A stretch of 64,000 nt of DNA, from assembly GCF_012027305.1 (NCBI RefSeq), contig NZ_SNUF01000001.1, positions 372,001 through 436,000 of the forward strand, in the 5' to 3' direction. The position numbers and the translations under genes are program-made. Positions within the stretch are counted from its first letter, which is position 1. Every line of letters begins with the position of its first letter. The notes below the pieces were generated by a model. The model worked only from the letters and a program-made list of their open reading frames with translations, was not told the DNA's origin and did not search any database. Positions 8,985-17,242 of this stretch are shown piece by piece. This stretch comes from Thermococcus sp. MAR1. GTDB lineage: Archaea > Methanobacteriota_B > Thermococci > Thermococcales > Thermococcaceae.

Positions 8985-9668
8985 ATGGAGGAATTCAAGA
9001 GGGCCGTCGCTAAGGAGGCGTTGAAGTTCATCGAGGACGACATGATAGTCGGCCTCGGCACGGGCTCCACTACCGCTTACTTCATCGAGTACCTTGGCAA
9101 GCTCATAATGGAAGGGGAGCTTGAGGACGTCTACGGTGTTCCCACATCCTACCAGGCTAGGCTTCTCGCCCTCGAGAACGGCGTTCCGGTAGTCGGCCTG
9201 GACGAGGTCGATGCGATAGACATAGCCGTTGACGGCGCCGACGAAGTTGACCCCCACCTGAACCTCATAAAGGGCCGCGGTGCCGCTTTGACAATGGAGA
9301 AGATAATCGAGTACCGGGCAGGAACTTTCCTCGTCCTCGTTGACGAGAGCAAGCTGGTCGAGAGGCTCGGCCAGAAGATGCCCGTTCCCATCGAGGTGAT
9401 TCCGGCGGCCTGGCGCGCCATAGCCGAGGAGATAGAGGTCTTCAACGCCACTGCTGAACTGAGGATGGCGAGCAAGAAGGACGGGCCGGTCGTTACCGAC
9501 AACGGCAACTTCATTCTCGACGCCAGGTTCCACCGCATAGACGACCCGCTCGACCTTGAGATAGAGCTCAACAACATCCCCGGCGTGGTGGAGAACGGCA
9601 TCTTTGCGGACATAGCCGACATAGTCCTCGTCGGCACGAGGGAAGGCGTCAAGAAGCTGGAGCGCTGA
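8985..9668 (+). CDS. rpiA: Ribose-5-phosphate isomerase A
   Basis: Interconverts ribose 5-phosphate and ribulose 5-phosphate; Thermococcales lack a full oxidative pentose pathway, so this feeds nucleotide synthesis from the ribulose monophosphate route. The 227-residue product has the family motifs in order: GLGTGSTT (phosphate loop, about 23-30), DGADEVD (about 80-86), KGRGAALTMEK (about 93-103, catalytic region), and DNGNFILD near 166. Length is typical. The ATG at 8985 follows GGGGTGA, which overlaps the stop of the preceding gene. A run of T (9671-9680, TTTTTCTTTT) immediately after the stop is a likely archaeal terminator. Confidence 0.97.
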   Translation: MEEFKRAVAKEALKFIEDDMIVGLGTGSTTAYFIEYLGKLIMEGELEDVYGVPTSYQARLLALENGVPVVGLDEVDAIDIAVDGADEVDPHLNLIKGRGAALTMEKIIEYRAGTFLVLVDESKLVERLGQKMPVPIEVIPAAWRAIAEEIEVFNATAELRMASKKDGPVVTDNGNFILDARFHRIDDPLDLEIELNNIPGVVENGIFADIADIVLVGTREGVKKLER

Positions 9669-9670
9669 GG

Positions 9671-9680
9671 TTTTTCTTTT
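9671..9680 (+). terminator. T-rich terminator after rpiA
   Basis: TTTTTCTTTT begins two bases after the rpiA stop codon. Short T tracts act as intrinsic terminators for archaeal RNA polymerase; no hairpin is needed. Confidence 0.45.
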
Positions 9681-9810
9681 CCAACCTCTTGCTTGGTGGT
9701 TTTCCCTATAATGAATTCGTTCTTTCCACAAGGGCAAAGAGTCAGTCTCCAAAGGTGCACTAACCTTCCGTCATCCGTTAAGGACGCTTGAACGATAGTG
9801 AAAGCGGCGC

Positions 9811-10172
9811 TGAAGCTTTTGGAAAGCTTCACCAAGGAAACTTTGCCTGTGCAAAGTTTCATCAAAGTTCTTGATTCCTTTCAAAAATGCAACTTGGAGA
9901 ACGTTTGCACTCTCAAATGGCCCTCTTAATCAAGAATTCATTCTTCAGGGCATCAAGACTGGAGGTTAACTCTAAAAGCGCTCCGAAGGAGCGCGGAAGA
10001 GTGTAAACCTCAACACGATTACCCAATTAAAAGGAATTCCAAGCCAAAGAGTTTGGCTTGAAAGGCAAACACTCCCGAGAAGACAACTCAAACAGGAATC
10101 ACCAACCTTGGTCAAACTCAACGGGACTGTCGTCCCGTGCGTTGAAGCTTCGCTTCAACGTCGCCCAGGCGA
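9811..10172. repeat. Array of perfect short stem-loops beside tRNA-Leu
   Basis: The stretch between rpiA and tRNA-Leu has no credible gene but carries a string of perfect inverted repeats with tiny loops: 9811-9831 (9-bp arms, loop TGG), 9837-9860 (10-bp arms, loop CTGT), 9932-9945 (6-bp arms), 9978-9994 (GCGCTCC-GAA-GGAGCGC) nested in an outer interrupted stem 9962-10011 (GAGGTT/AACCTC and ACTCT/AGAGT), 10040-10060 (9-bp arms, loop GAG), 10121-10138 (ACGGGAC-TGTC-GTCCCGT), 10140-10160 (9-bp arms, loop TTC) and 10161-10172 (5-bp arms). Composition is more AT-rich than the flanking genes. It could be a structured RNA, a remnant of an element inserted at the tRNA 3' end, or a dispersed palindromic repeat. 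Confidence 0.7.
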
Positions 10173-10180
10173 AGTTTGTG

Positions 10181-10268
10181 TGGTGCGGGGGCGGGGATTT
10201 GAACCCCGGAACCCCTGCGGGAGTGGATCTTGAGTCCACCGCCTTTGACCAGGCTCGGCAACCCCCGC
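10181..10268 (-). tRNA. tRNA-Leu (anticodon CAA), CCA encoded
   Basis: The minus strand folds as a class II tRNA. The acceptor stem GCGGGGG (10268-10262) pairs with CCCCCGC, the D arm is GCCGAGCCTGGTCAAAGGC, and the anticodon stem GGTGGA/TCCACT carries loop CTCAAGA, giving anticodon CAA (reads UUG). The long variable arm is CCCGCAGGGG, and the T arm is CGGGG-TTCAAAT-CCCCG. The discriminator A at 10184 is followed by an encoded CCA (10183-10181). No intron is seen. A TATA-like element lies at 10305-10312 on the minus strand, about 40 bases upstream. Class II tRNA 3' ends are common integration sites for archaeal elements, relevant to the hairpin array directly downstream. Confidence 0.95.
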
Positions 10269-10304
10269 GCACCGCGGGTTTCAAAAAGAATAACAAAAGG
10301 CCGG

Positions 10305-10312
10305 CTTATAAA
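10305..10312 (-). promoter_or_regulatory. TATA box of tRNA-Leu
   Basis: Minus-strand TTTATAAG, 37-44 bases upstream of the mature tRNA 5' end. The spacing fits a start about 10-12 bases before the tRNA. Confidence 0.6.
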
Positions 10313-10351
10313 TTTAACGTCCGCGAGCAGAGAAAACGGAAAGAAGGAATT

Positions 10352-11020
10352 TCAAACCTTAATCGGCGCACCGAAGGCCCTGTCGCCGGCATCGCCGAGG
10401 CCGGGGAGTATGTAGCCGTGGTCGTTGAGCTCCCTGTCTATGGCCGCCACGAACATCTCGACCTCCGGGTGGGCTTCTTTTATCCTGCTTATTCCCTCTG
10501 GAGCCGCGAGAACCCCAACTATGACGTAGCGCTTGGCCTTTCCGTACTTCTTGACCTCTTCGAGAACCCTGATGAGCGTTGAACCGGTTGCTATCATCGG
10601 ATCCGCTATGATAACCGTATCCTCCGGCTTAATCTGCGGCACCTTGACGTACTTCATCTCTATCTCGAACTTCGGGGCCTTTCCACGCGATGCTGAGACT
10701 ATTCCAACCCTTGCGTGGTCGAGAACCTTTATGAGGCCCTCCATGAGGGGAATCGCCGCGCGGAGAACGGTGATTATGACGACGTTTCTCCTGTCTTTGA
10801 CTATCGTTCCAACGGTTTCTTCAAGCGGCGTTTTTATCGGAACCGTCTCAGTTTCCATCGTCTTGGTCAGCTCGTATGCCATGTAGCGGCCGAGTTTGAC
10901 GAGCCCCTTTCTGAAGGCTATCGGCCCGGTTCTCTCATCGCGAAGCTCCGTCAGAATCTCCATGATGAACGGGGAGTCCTCGAAGGAGTAAACACCCTTC
11001 CACCGTTTATCCTCTATCAT
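10352..11020 (-). CDS. upp: Uracil phosphoribosyltransferase
   Basis: Salvages uracil with PRPP to UMP. The 222-residue product has the type I phosphoribosyltransferase PRPP loop [13 protein letters not shown] (about 130-142) and the uracil-binding segment near the C-terminus, GDAGDRAFG. The start is the ATG at 11020, giving [10 protein letters not shown], with GGTGAGAG just upstream; a longer frame reaching 11131 reads into non-coding sequence of different character. It lies upstream of tRNA-Leu and 50 bases downstream of a MATE gene on the same strand, so it may have its own promoter. Confidence 0.95.
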   Translation of the reverse strand: MIEDKRWKGVYSFEDSPFIMEILTELRDERTGPIAFRKGLVKLGRYMAYELTKTMETETVPIKTPLEETVGTIVKDRRNVVIITVLRAAIPLMEGLIKVLDHARVGIVSASRGKAPKFEIEMKYVKVPQIKPEDTVIIADPMIATGSTLIRVLEEVKKYGKAKRYVIVGVLAAPEGISRIKEAHPEVEMFVAAIDRELNDHGYILPGLGDAGDRAFGAPIKV

Positions 11021-11070
11021 CGCTCTCACCGGTGGTGGGTCGGGGGAAGGGTTTATTAGCCTTCCGGCTG

Positions 11071-12525
11071 TTAAGCCGTGGCCTTCCCGGGCTCGGTTTT
11101 TGATTTTTCTTCGATTATCCGTCTCATCCATGTGCCACGCAGGAACCAGGCGAGGGCAACTATTCCAGCTAAGAAGTTGCTCATTCCCATGCCGAAGAAT
11201 ACTCCCTTGCTCGTGAAGTCGAAGAGCCTCGCGAGAGGTATGGAGATTCCGAGGATTGTTATGGCCCCGATGTATCCGAAGGCGTAGCTGAGCGGAATCC
11301 TCAGCCCCCAGAGGCGGAATATTCCAAGGGCCATGCTCTTCTTGGTGTGGCCTGCCGAGCTGAAGGTTCTGTTCACGACTATGAAGATTCCGTTGAAGAA
11401 GGGCACCGAAATGAGGAAGTACTTCATAACTATCTCGCTCTCCTGGATGACGGCAGGGTCATTGAGGAACACGCGGAATATCTCGACGCGGAAGACCCCG
11501 ATTATCAGTATCGCAAGGCTCGCTATTGTGAAGTTTATGACCATAGTCCTCTCGGCTATTCTTTTTGCCCTTTCGTAGTTCTCCGCCCCGACGTTCTGTG
11601 CTATCATCGTTCCCATGGCCATGCTTATGCCGCGAGAGATGCTCGTGAGGAAGTTCACCAGCCTGGTGGTTATGACGTAGGCCGCGTAGGTGACGTCGCC
11701 GAAGCCGAAGATTATCCTAGTAAGGATGACGAAGCCGAAGCTGTTCGCGGACTGGCCGATGCTCGACGGCAGGCCAACCTTGAATATCTTCTTGTAGAAC
11801 TCAAAATCCGGCTTGAGGCTCTCAAGGCTCAGGCTCAGCCCAACCCTATCGGTGAAGAGAAGGTAGAGGCCTATGAAGGCTCCAACCGAGTTTGCAAAGA
11901 CCGTCGCTATTGCGGCCCCTGCAACTCCCAGCTTCGGGAAGCCCAGCCAGCCGAATATGAGTATCGGATCGAGGATTATGTTTATCGCCACCGTGAGAAG
12001 GGTTATCTTGACCGGTGTTTTCGTGTCCCCAGTTGCCCTCACGAGCGCTCCAAAGGCCATGAAGGTGAAGGAAAATGGGATGCCGAGGAATATTATCGTA
12101 GCGTATGTGAGAGAGTATGGATAGACGTTCTCGCTGACCTTCATGAAGTGCAGCGCATACGGTAGGAGGAGCGTTCCGATTATGGCAGTTGCCGTCGCGA
12201 AGAATAGCATGAGTGAGTAAAGGGCCCCAGCCGAGCGGTTGGCCTTCTTGTACTCTCCCGCCCCGATGTACTGCCCGACGAAGGCGAAACCGGCAGTAGT
12301 GAAGCCCATGCCCAGCGCCATGAGGGTTCCGATTATCGGCCAGGTAACGCCTGGAGCAGAAAGCGCTTCCCTCCCGAGTTTGCCTAACCAAAACGTGTCC
12401 GTGATGTTGTAGATAACCTGGACTAGGTTGTTAACGATAAGCGGGCCCGCCAGAACGAGGAGGGTTTTCTCTATGGGCCCGGTTAGTATCTCTTCGCGCA
12501 TCTTCCCGATTTTCTCGCTCTTCAT
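11071..12525 (-). CDS. MATE family multidrug/cation exporter (second of a tandem pair)
   Basis: A twelve-helix membrane exporter of the MATE/NorM family, which expels organic cations in exchange for Na+ or H+. The 484 residues show two similar six-helix halves; the first contains [20 protein letters not shown], the typical MATE helix-1/2 signature. It is clearly paralogous to the neighbour at 12565-13965 along its full length, indicating duplication. The ATG at 12525 is preferred; a TTG at 12531 is possible. A TATA-like element (12553-12561, minus strand) places transcription start within a few bases of the ATG, so the mRNA may be leaderless. Substrate unknown. Confidence 0.9.
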   Translation of the reverse strand: MKSEKIGKMREEILTGPIEKTLLVLAGPLIVNNLVQVIYNITDTFWLGKLGREALSAPGVTWPIIGTLMALGMGFTTAGFAFVGQYIGAGEYKKANRSAGALYSLMLFFATATAIIGTLLLPYALHFMKVSENVYPYSLTYATIIFLGIPFSFTFMAFGALVRATGDTKTPVKITLLTVAINIILDPILIFGWLGFPKLGVAGAAIATVFANSVGAFIGLYLLFTDRVGLSLSLESLKPDFEFYKKIFKVGLPSSIGQSANSFGFVILTRIIFGFGDVTYAAYVITTRLVNFLTSISRGISMAMGTMIAQNVGAENYERAKRIAERTMVINFTIASLAILIIGVFRVEIFRVFLNDPAVIQESEIVMKYFLISVPFFNGIFIVVNRTFSSAGHTKKSMALGIFRLWGLRIPLSYAFGYIGAITILGISIPLARLFDFTSKGVFFGMGMSNFLAGIVALAWFLRGTWMRRIIEEKSKTEPGKATA

Positions 12526-12552
12526 GTGCAATCAGACCGCAATCGAAACGGT

Positions 12553-12561
12553 GATATAAAA
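12553..12561 (-). promoter_or_regulatory. TATA box of the downstream MATE gene
   Basis: Minus-strand TTTTATATC lies about 30 bases before the ATG at 12525, leaving almost no leader. The second MATE gene is thus probably transcribed independently of its upstream paralogue. Confidence 0.55.
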
Positions 12562-12564
12562 GGT

Positions 12565-13965
12565 TTATGATGCGCTCGCCGATTCCTCGATTATCCTTTC
12601 CATCCAGCTCCCGGTCAGGAACCAGGCGAGAGCAACAACCGCGCCGAGAACGTTGCTCAGACCCATCCCCAGCCACATTCCGGCGGTGTCCCTCACGAGG
12701 ATTCCGAGGCCGTAGCTGAGGGGAAGCCTTAACCCCCAGAGGCGGAGCATGCTGAGGAGCATGCTCTTCTTGGTGTGGCCGGAGCTCTGGAAGACATTGT
12801 TTACAGCGGAGAATATGCCGAAGAAAGGCAGCGATGCGGAGAAGTACTTAACGACCTTAGCGCTCTCGGCTATTATCGCCGGGTCGTTGATGAAAAAGCT
12901 GAATATCTCCACGCGGAAGAAGGCGAAGAGGAGCGTCCCGACGCTCAGGATGGCAAAGTTTATCGCCATCGTCTTCTCGGCTATGGTCTTGGCCCTCTCG
13001 TAGAGCTTTGCCCCAACGGTCTGACCCACCATTGTCCCCATCGCCATGCTCATGCCGTCCGAGAAGGCGAACATGAAGTTGGTGAGCCTGTTGGTTATGG
13101 AGTAGGTCGCGAAGGCCACATCGGCCTCGCCGAACTGACCGCCGAGGGTGAAGATTATCCTCGTGAGTATGACGAAGCCGAGGGCTGTGGTTGACGAACC
13201 AACGCTTGAGGGTATGCCAACGCGGAAGATGCGCTTGTAGAATGGCCAGTCTGGCTTCAGGCCTTCCACCGTGAGGTGTATCCCGACCTTCCCCCTGAAG
13301 AGGAGGTATCCGCCGACGAGCGAGCCGAGGCTGTTGGAGAACATCGTGGCTACCGCGGCACCGACGACTCCAAGTTCCGGAAACGGCCCCCAGCCGAATA
13401 TCAGGAAGGGGTCCAGGATCAGATTGAGAAGCACGGTGGCTATGTTTATCTTAACCGGTGTTTTGGTGTCGCCTATAGCCCTCAGGAGGAAGTTGAAGGC
13501 GAAGAGCGTGAAGGCGAAGGGTATCCCGGCGAAGATGACGCGGGTGTAGTTGAGTGCGTAGGGATAGACCGTATCGCTAACGTTCATGAACCCGAGGAGG
13601 TACGGGGCGGAGAGGACACCGAATATTCCAACCCCGAGGGCAAAGAACATCATAAGAGAGTAGAGCGCTCCCGCGGCGCGGTTTGCCTTCTCGTACTCCC
13701 TTGCACCGACGTACTGGCTGACGAAGGCGAAGCCTGCCGTTGCAAAGCCCATCCCTATGGCCATGAAGAACCACACCAGGGGCCACGCCGTCCCCGGTGC
13801 CGCCAGCTCCTCCCTTCCGAGCTTTCCAAGCCAGAACGTGTCGGTGAGGTTGTAAAGAACCTGAACGAGCTGGTTTACGATTAGAGGATAGGCTAGCACG
13901 ATGAGGGTCCTGACTATAGGCCCGCTGATGATCTGCTCCCGCATCGCCTCTACTTCACGCCTCAT
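12565..13965 (-). CDS. MATE family multidrug/cation exporter (first of a tandem pair)
   Basis: A 466-residue MATE/NorM-type exporter with twelve predicted helices, matching the paralogue at 11071-12525 in the N-terminal signature ([21 protein letters not shown]) and in the mid-protein segment VKINIATVLLNLILDPFLIFGWGPFPELGVVGAA-type region (near residues 170-200). ATG 13965 is used; an internal ATG at 13944 with GAGG upstream is an alternative. A TATA-like TTTTTATA on the minus strand near 13990 lies about 25 bases before 13965, so the transcript is probably leaderless, as for the paralogue. The substrate is unknown. Confidence 0.9.
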   Translation of the reverse strand: MRREVEAMREQIISGPIVRTLIVLAYPLIVNQLVQVLYNLTDTFWLGKLGREELAAPGTAWPLVWFFMAIGMGFATAGFAFVSQYVGAREYEKANRAAGALYSLMMFFALGVGIFGVLSAPYLLGFMNVSDTVYPYALNYTRVIFAGIPFAFTLFAFNFLLRAIGDTKTPVKINIATVLLNLILDPFLIFGWGPFPELGVVGAAVATMFSNSLGSLVGGYLLFRGKVGIHLTVEGLKPDWPFYKRIFRVGIPSSVGSSTTALGFVILTRIIFTLGGQFGEADVAFATYSITNRLTNFMFAFSDGMSMAMGTMVGQTVGAKLYERAKTIAEKTMAINFAILSVGTLLFAFFRVEIFSFFINDPAIIAESAKVVKYFSASLPFFGIFSAVNNVFQSSGHTKKSMLLSMLRLWGLRLPLSYGLGILVRDTAGMWLGMGLSNVLGAVVALAWFLTGSWMERIIEESASAS

Positions 13966-14021
13966 TGAGATGACTATCGAAACGTTGGTATAAAAAGTTT
14001 ATTGTGGATAAAAGAGCCATT

Positions 14022-14435
14022 TCACGGCAAGACTTTGACATCGAGGTGTACAAAGTGTCTGTCGAAGGTATATATCTCCTCCAATCCTAGCTCTTTCATC
14101 TTCAGGTATGCAAGGGCGTCATTTACGCTTATCCTTTTTTCGGACGCTATTATATCGGCTTTTAAATATTCCTCAGGAGTAACTGCTAAAACCTTGACGT
14201 TTTGGGCGGTTAGCAGTTCTTCTACGAACTCAATTGCGGTGGTTAAATTTACCTTCGCCTCGATGATGTTAGCGACCTCGCTTAAATGAACAACGGTAGT
14301 GACGACTTTTTCACCTTTTTCTATTCTCCTCAAAATCTCCTGTGCCTTCTTTTTTCTTTCTATGACTTCATCTGGAATACCGGGCCTTGGTCTAATCAGG
14401 GCATACAAGAAAACGTTGGCATCTATGAACCTCAT
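14022..14435 (-). CDS. vapC: VapC-type PIN-domain toxin ribonuclease
   Basis: A 137-residue PIN-domain protein, probably an Mg2+-dependent endoribonuclease toxin. The four acidic positions of the PIN active site are visible: Asp4 in RFIDANVF, Glu in LSEVANI (about 53), Asp in SVNDALAY (about 105) and Asp in YTFDRHF (about 124). It lies nine bases downstream of its antitoxin gene, the standard vapBC order. The start ATG at 14435 has a GGTGT-type site upstream. Target RNA unknown. Confidence 0.9.
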   Translation of the reverse strand: MRFIDANVFLYALIRPRPGIPDEVIERKKKAQEILRRIEKGEKVVTTVVHLSEVANIIEAKVNLTTAIEFVEELLTAQNVKVLAVTPEEYLKADIIASEKRISVNDALAYLKMKELGLEEIYTFDRHFVHLDVKVLP

Positions 14436-14444
14436 AATGACACC

Positions 14445-14666
14445 TCAGTAAAGGCTTTCCAGTAGTTCCTTTTCCAGGTCGGTTCCTTTTATTTCCGCGT
14501 CTATTATATCGAAGAACCTAGAGAGTCTTGGTCTCTTTCGGGGGATTATCTCGATCTTGTCCTCAAGCTCGATAACGATTACTTCATTTCCCCACCTCTC
14601 ACGCCAGGATTTTGGTATGACGAGTCTTCCCTGGGGATCAATTCTTTTAACTTCCACAACAGCCAT
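14445..14666 (-). CDS. vapB: VapB-type antitoxin (AbrB/SpoVT swapped-hairpin)
   Basis: A 73-residue antitoxin. Residues about 4-45 form an AbrB/SpoVT DNA-binding domain (VKRIDPQGRLVIPKSWRERWG), and the C-terminal tail (FFDIIDAEIKGTDLEKELLESL) is the expected VapC-wrapping segment. It would bind its own promoter and neutralise the toxin encoded just downstream. The start ATG at 14666 follows GGTGGT. The pair lies between ppsA and the MATE genes, on the same strand as both. Confidence 0.88.
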   Translation of the reverse strand: MAVVEVKRIDPQGRLVIPKSWRERWGNEVIVIELEDKIEIIPRKRPRLSRFFDIIDAEIKGTDLEKELLESLY

Positions 14667-14756
14667 TGAACCACCATTAAAGAGTCCTAACTGGAATTAA
14701 TAAGCTTTTAGGTACAGCACACCATGAGGGAAAGGGAACAGAAAAGGGAAGGAAGC

Positions 14757-17108
14757 TCACTCGAAGAGCCTCTTGCGAGCCGCCTCAAGGATGAGCTTCT
14801 GCTCCTCCTGGGCGACAGTCTTCCTGATGAGCTCCACCGCGTCGGGGTTGGCTGAGATGCTGTCGATGCCGAGCCTGACGAGGATCTTGGCCATCTTCGG
14901 GTCGCTTCCTGCCTGTCCGCAGATGCTGGTCTCGACGCCGTACTTCTTGGCGACCTTGATGACGTTCTCGATGAGCTTGAGCACCGCCGGGTGCTTCTCG
15001 TCGTAGAGGTATGCTATCCTGTCGTTGTCCCTGTCGATGGCGAGGGTGTACTGGGTGAGGTCGTTGGTGCCGAAGCTGACGAAGTCGAGGCCCTCCTTGA
15101 TGAGGTCCTCGATGATGAGAGCCGCTGCCGGAACCTCGATCATTATTCCCCACTCGACGTCCTTGTGCGGCTCAAGGCCGACTGAGCGAGCTATCTCCTT
15201 GGCCTTCCTGATCTGCTCGGGGTTGGCGACGAGCGGGAGCATGACGCCGATGTTGTCGTAGCCCTCTTCGACGACCTTCTTGATGGCCTTGAACTCAGCC
15301 TTTAGGAGCTCAACCTGGTCAAGGCTCCTCCTGATTCCGCGCCAGCCGAGCATCGGGTTCCTCTCGTCCGGTTCGTCCTCTCCGCCGGGCATCTCCTTGA
15401 ACTCGTTGGTCGGAGCATCAAGCGTCCTGTACCAGACAGGCCTCGGGTAGAACGCTGAAGCAACGGTCCTGATGCCGTCGGCGAGCTTCTCGACGAGCTC
15501 CTCCTCCTTGCCCTCCTTGATGAACTTGACCGGGTGCTTGCCTATGGTGAGTATCATGTGCTCGGCGCGGAGGAGACCGACACCGTCGGCGCCGGTGGCT
15601 GCAGCGCGCTCAGCGACCTCCGGCATGGAGACGTTGACCTTGACCTTGGTGGCGGTGACGAGCGGAGCACCGGCAACGACGACCTGACCTGTGGCCTTCT
15701 CTTCCTCCTTCTTCTCGACGAGGCTCTTGACTATGCCCTTGTAGACAACACCCCTGGTTCCGTCAACGGTGACGTAGTCGCCGGTCTTGAGCTTCTTGGT
15801 GGCCTCCTTGGTACCGACGACTGCCGGGATGCCGAGCTCACGGCTGACGATAGCGGCGTGGCTGGTTCTTCCGCCCTCGTCAGTAACTATGGCTGAAGCC
15901 CTCTTCATGGCCGGAACCATGTCCGGGTTGGTCATGGTGGTGACGAGAACGTCGCCCTCCTTGACCTTGTCGATCTCGTCGGCCTCGAAGATGACGACGA
16001 CCCTTCCGGCACCTATGCCCGGTGAGGCACCGAGTCCCTTGAGGATGACCTCGGCCTCCTCAACTTCGGCGGCCTCCTGGGCGGTCTCGGCCTCCTTGAG
16101 GGTGGTGATCGGCCTGCTCTGGACGATGTAGAGCTTGCCGTCGTCGGCGTCGTAGGCCCACTCGATGTCCTGCGGCCAGCCGTAGTGCTCCTCTATCTTG
16201 GCACCGATCTTGGCGACCTCTATGATCTGCTCCTCTGTGAGGACCTGCTTCTCAACCCACTCCGGGCCGAGGTAGTCGGCGACCTTGACGTAGATGGTGC
16301 CCTTGCCGGTCTCCGGGTTGCGGACGACCATGACCTCCTTCTTGGCGATGTACTTCTCCTTTATCTTCCAGGTGCCCTTCTCGACGATGTACTCGTCAGG
16401 AGAAACACTGCCGCTGACGACGGCCTCACCGAGGCCCCAGCTGGCGTTGATCATGATCTCGTTCCTGTTGTTGGTGACCGGATTGGCGGTGAACATAACA
16501 CCGCTGGTCTTGCTGTTGACCATCTTCTGGACGACCGCTGAGAGGTAGACCTTGCTGTGGTCGAAGCCCTGCTTGGCCCTGTAGAAGGTAGCGCGAGCGG
16601 TCCAGAGGCTGGCCCAGCACTTCTTGACCTTGTCTATGACGTCGTCAACGCCGTAGACGTCGAGGTAGGTCTCCTGCTGGCCGGCGAAGCTGGCCTCCGG
16701 GAGGTCCTCAGCGGTGGCAGATGAGCGGACGGCAACATAAACCGCATCCTTGTTGAATCTCTGAGAGAGCTCCTTATAGGCCCTCTCGATCTCTCCGGCT
16801 ATCTCTGCCGGCATCGGGAGCTCGATTATCTTCTGCCTGATCTTGGCGGTGTTCTCCTGGAGCTGCTTGGAGTCATCGACGTTGGTCTCGGCGATGACAC
16901 CCATAATCCACTCCTGGAGGGTCTTTCCGTCCTCAAGCTTGACGTTCTCGACGAAGTACTTGTATGCCTCGGCGGTAACACAGAAGCCGGGCGGAACCGG
17001 AATGCCGGCGTTGGTCATTTCTCCAAGGTTGGCACCCTTTCCGCCAACAAGAGCGACGTCGCCCTTTCCGAGTTCCTCAAACCACTTTATAAACTTGTAT
17101 TCGCTCAT
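14757..17108 (-). CDS. ppsA: Phosphoenolpyruvate synthase
   Basis: Converts pyruvate, ATP and water to PEP, AMP and phosphate; in Thermococcales it may also run in the catabolic direction. The 783 residues show, in order, the ATP-grasp domain (about 1-340; GGKGANLGEM, RSSATAEDLPEASFAGQQ), the swivelling phosphohistidine domain with catalytic His in GGRTSHAAIVSRELGIPAVVG (about 405-425), and the PEP/pyruvate TIM barrel (about 480-783; RAEHM, PMLGWRGIRR, SFGTNDLTQ, SICGQAG). Codon use is strongly biased, implying high expression. A TATA-like TTTTAAATAT lies on the minus strand near 17155-17164. A degenerate TATCAC half-site follows it but is not a full TGM. Confidence 0.98.
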   Translation of the reverse strand: MSEYKFIKWFEELGKGDVALVGGKGANLGEMTNAGIPVPPGFCVTAEAYKYFVENVKLEDGKTLQEWIMGVIAETNVDDSKQLQENTAKIRQKIIELPMPAEIAGEIERAYKELSQRFNKDAVYVAVRSSATAEDLPEASFAGQQETYLDVYGVDDVIDKVKKCWASLWTARATFYRAKQGFDHSKVYLSAVVQKMVNSKTSGVMFTANPVTNNRNEIMINASWGLGEAVVSGSVSPDEYIVEKGTWKIKEKYIAKKEVMVVRNPETGKGTIYVKVADYLGPEWVEKQVLTEEQIIEVAKIGAKIEEHYGWPQDIEWAYDADDGKLYIVQSRPITTLKEAETAQEAAEVEEAEVILKGLGASPGIGAGRVVVIFEADEIDKVKEGDVLVTTMTNPDMVPAMKRASAIVTDEGGRTSHAAIVSRELGIPAVVGTKEATKKLKTGDYVTVDGTRGVVYKGIVKSLVEKKEEEKATGQVVVAGAPLVTATKVKVNVSMPEVAERAAATGADGVGLLRAEHMILTIGKHPVKFIKEGKEEELVEKLADGIRTVASAFYPRPVWYRTLDAPTNEFKEMPGGEDEPDERNPMLGWRGIRRSLDQVELLKAEFKAIKKVVEEGYDNIGVMLPLVANPEQIRKAKEIARSVGLEPHKDVEWGIMIEVPAAALIIEDLIKEGLDFVSFGTNDLTQYTLAIDRDNDRIAYLYDEKHPAVLKLIENVIKVAKKYGVETSICGQAGSDPKMAKILVRLGIDSISANPDAVELIRKTVAQEEQKLILEAARKRLFE

Positions 17109-17242
17109 GCGAATCCCTCCACAATCGTTTACTGCGGGTGATATATCGAAGGTTCATATTTAAAATTAACTATCCAAGGCTGTTCTTTGGCGTACAGGAA
17201 TGAAAAAGATGGAGAATGTGCTCATTTTTCTATTGAAATCTT

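Noticed and set aside
9149-9865. 238-residue minus-strand frame across rpiA and the hairpin block
   Set aside because: It lies antisense to rpiA for most of its length and crosses perfect stem-loops; no recognisable domain.
9811-10172. CRISPR array in the hairpin-rich block
   Set aside because: The dyads differ from each other in sequence and spacing; there is no direct repeat-spacer pattern and no cas gene nearby.
10058-10582. 174-residue plus-strand frame across the hairpins, the tRNA and upp
   Set aside because: It is antisense to tRNA-Leu and upp, both clearly supported.
17125-17150. TGM site at ppsA
   Set aside because: Only the TATCAC half is good; the partner GTAAAC has three mismatches to GTGATA.
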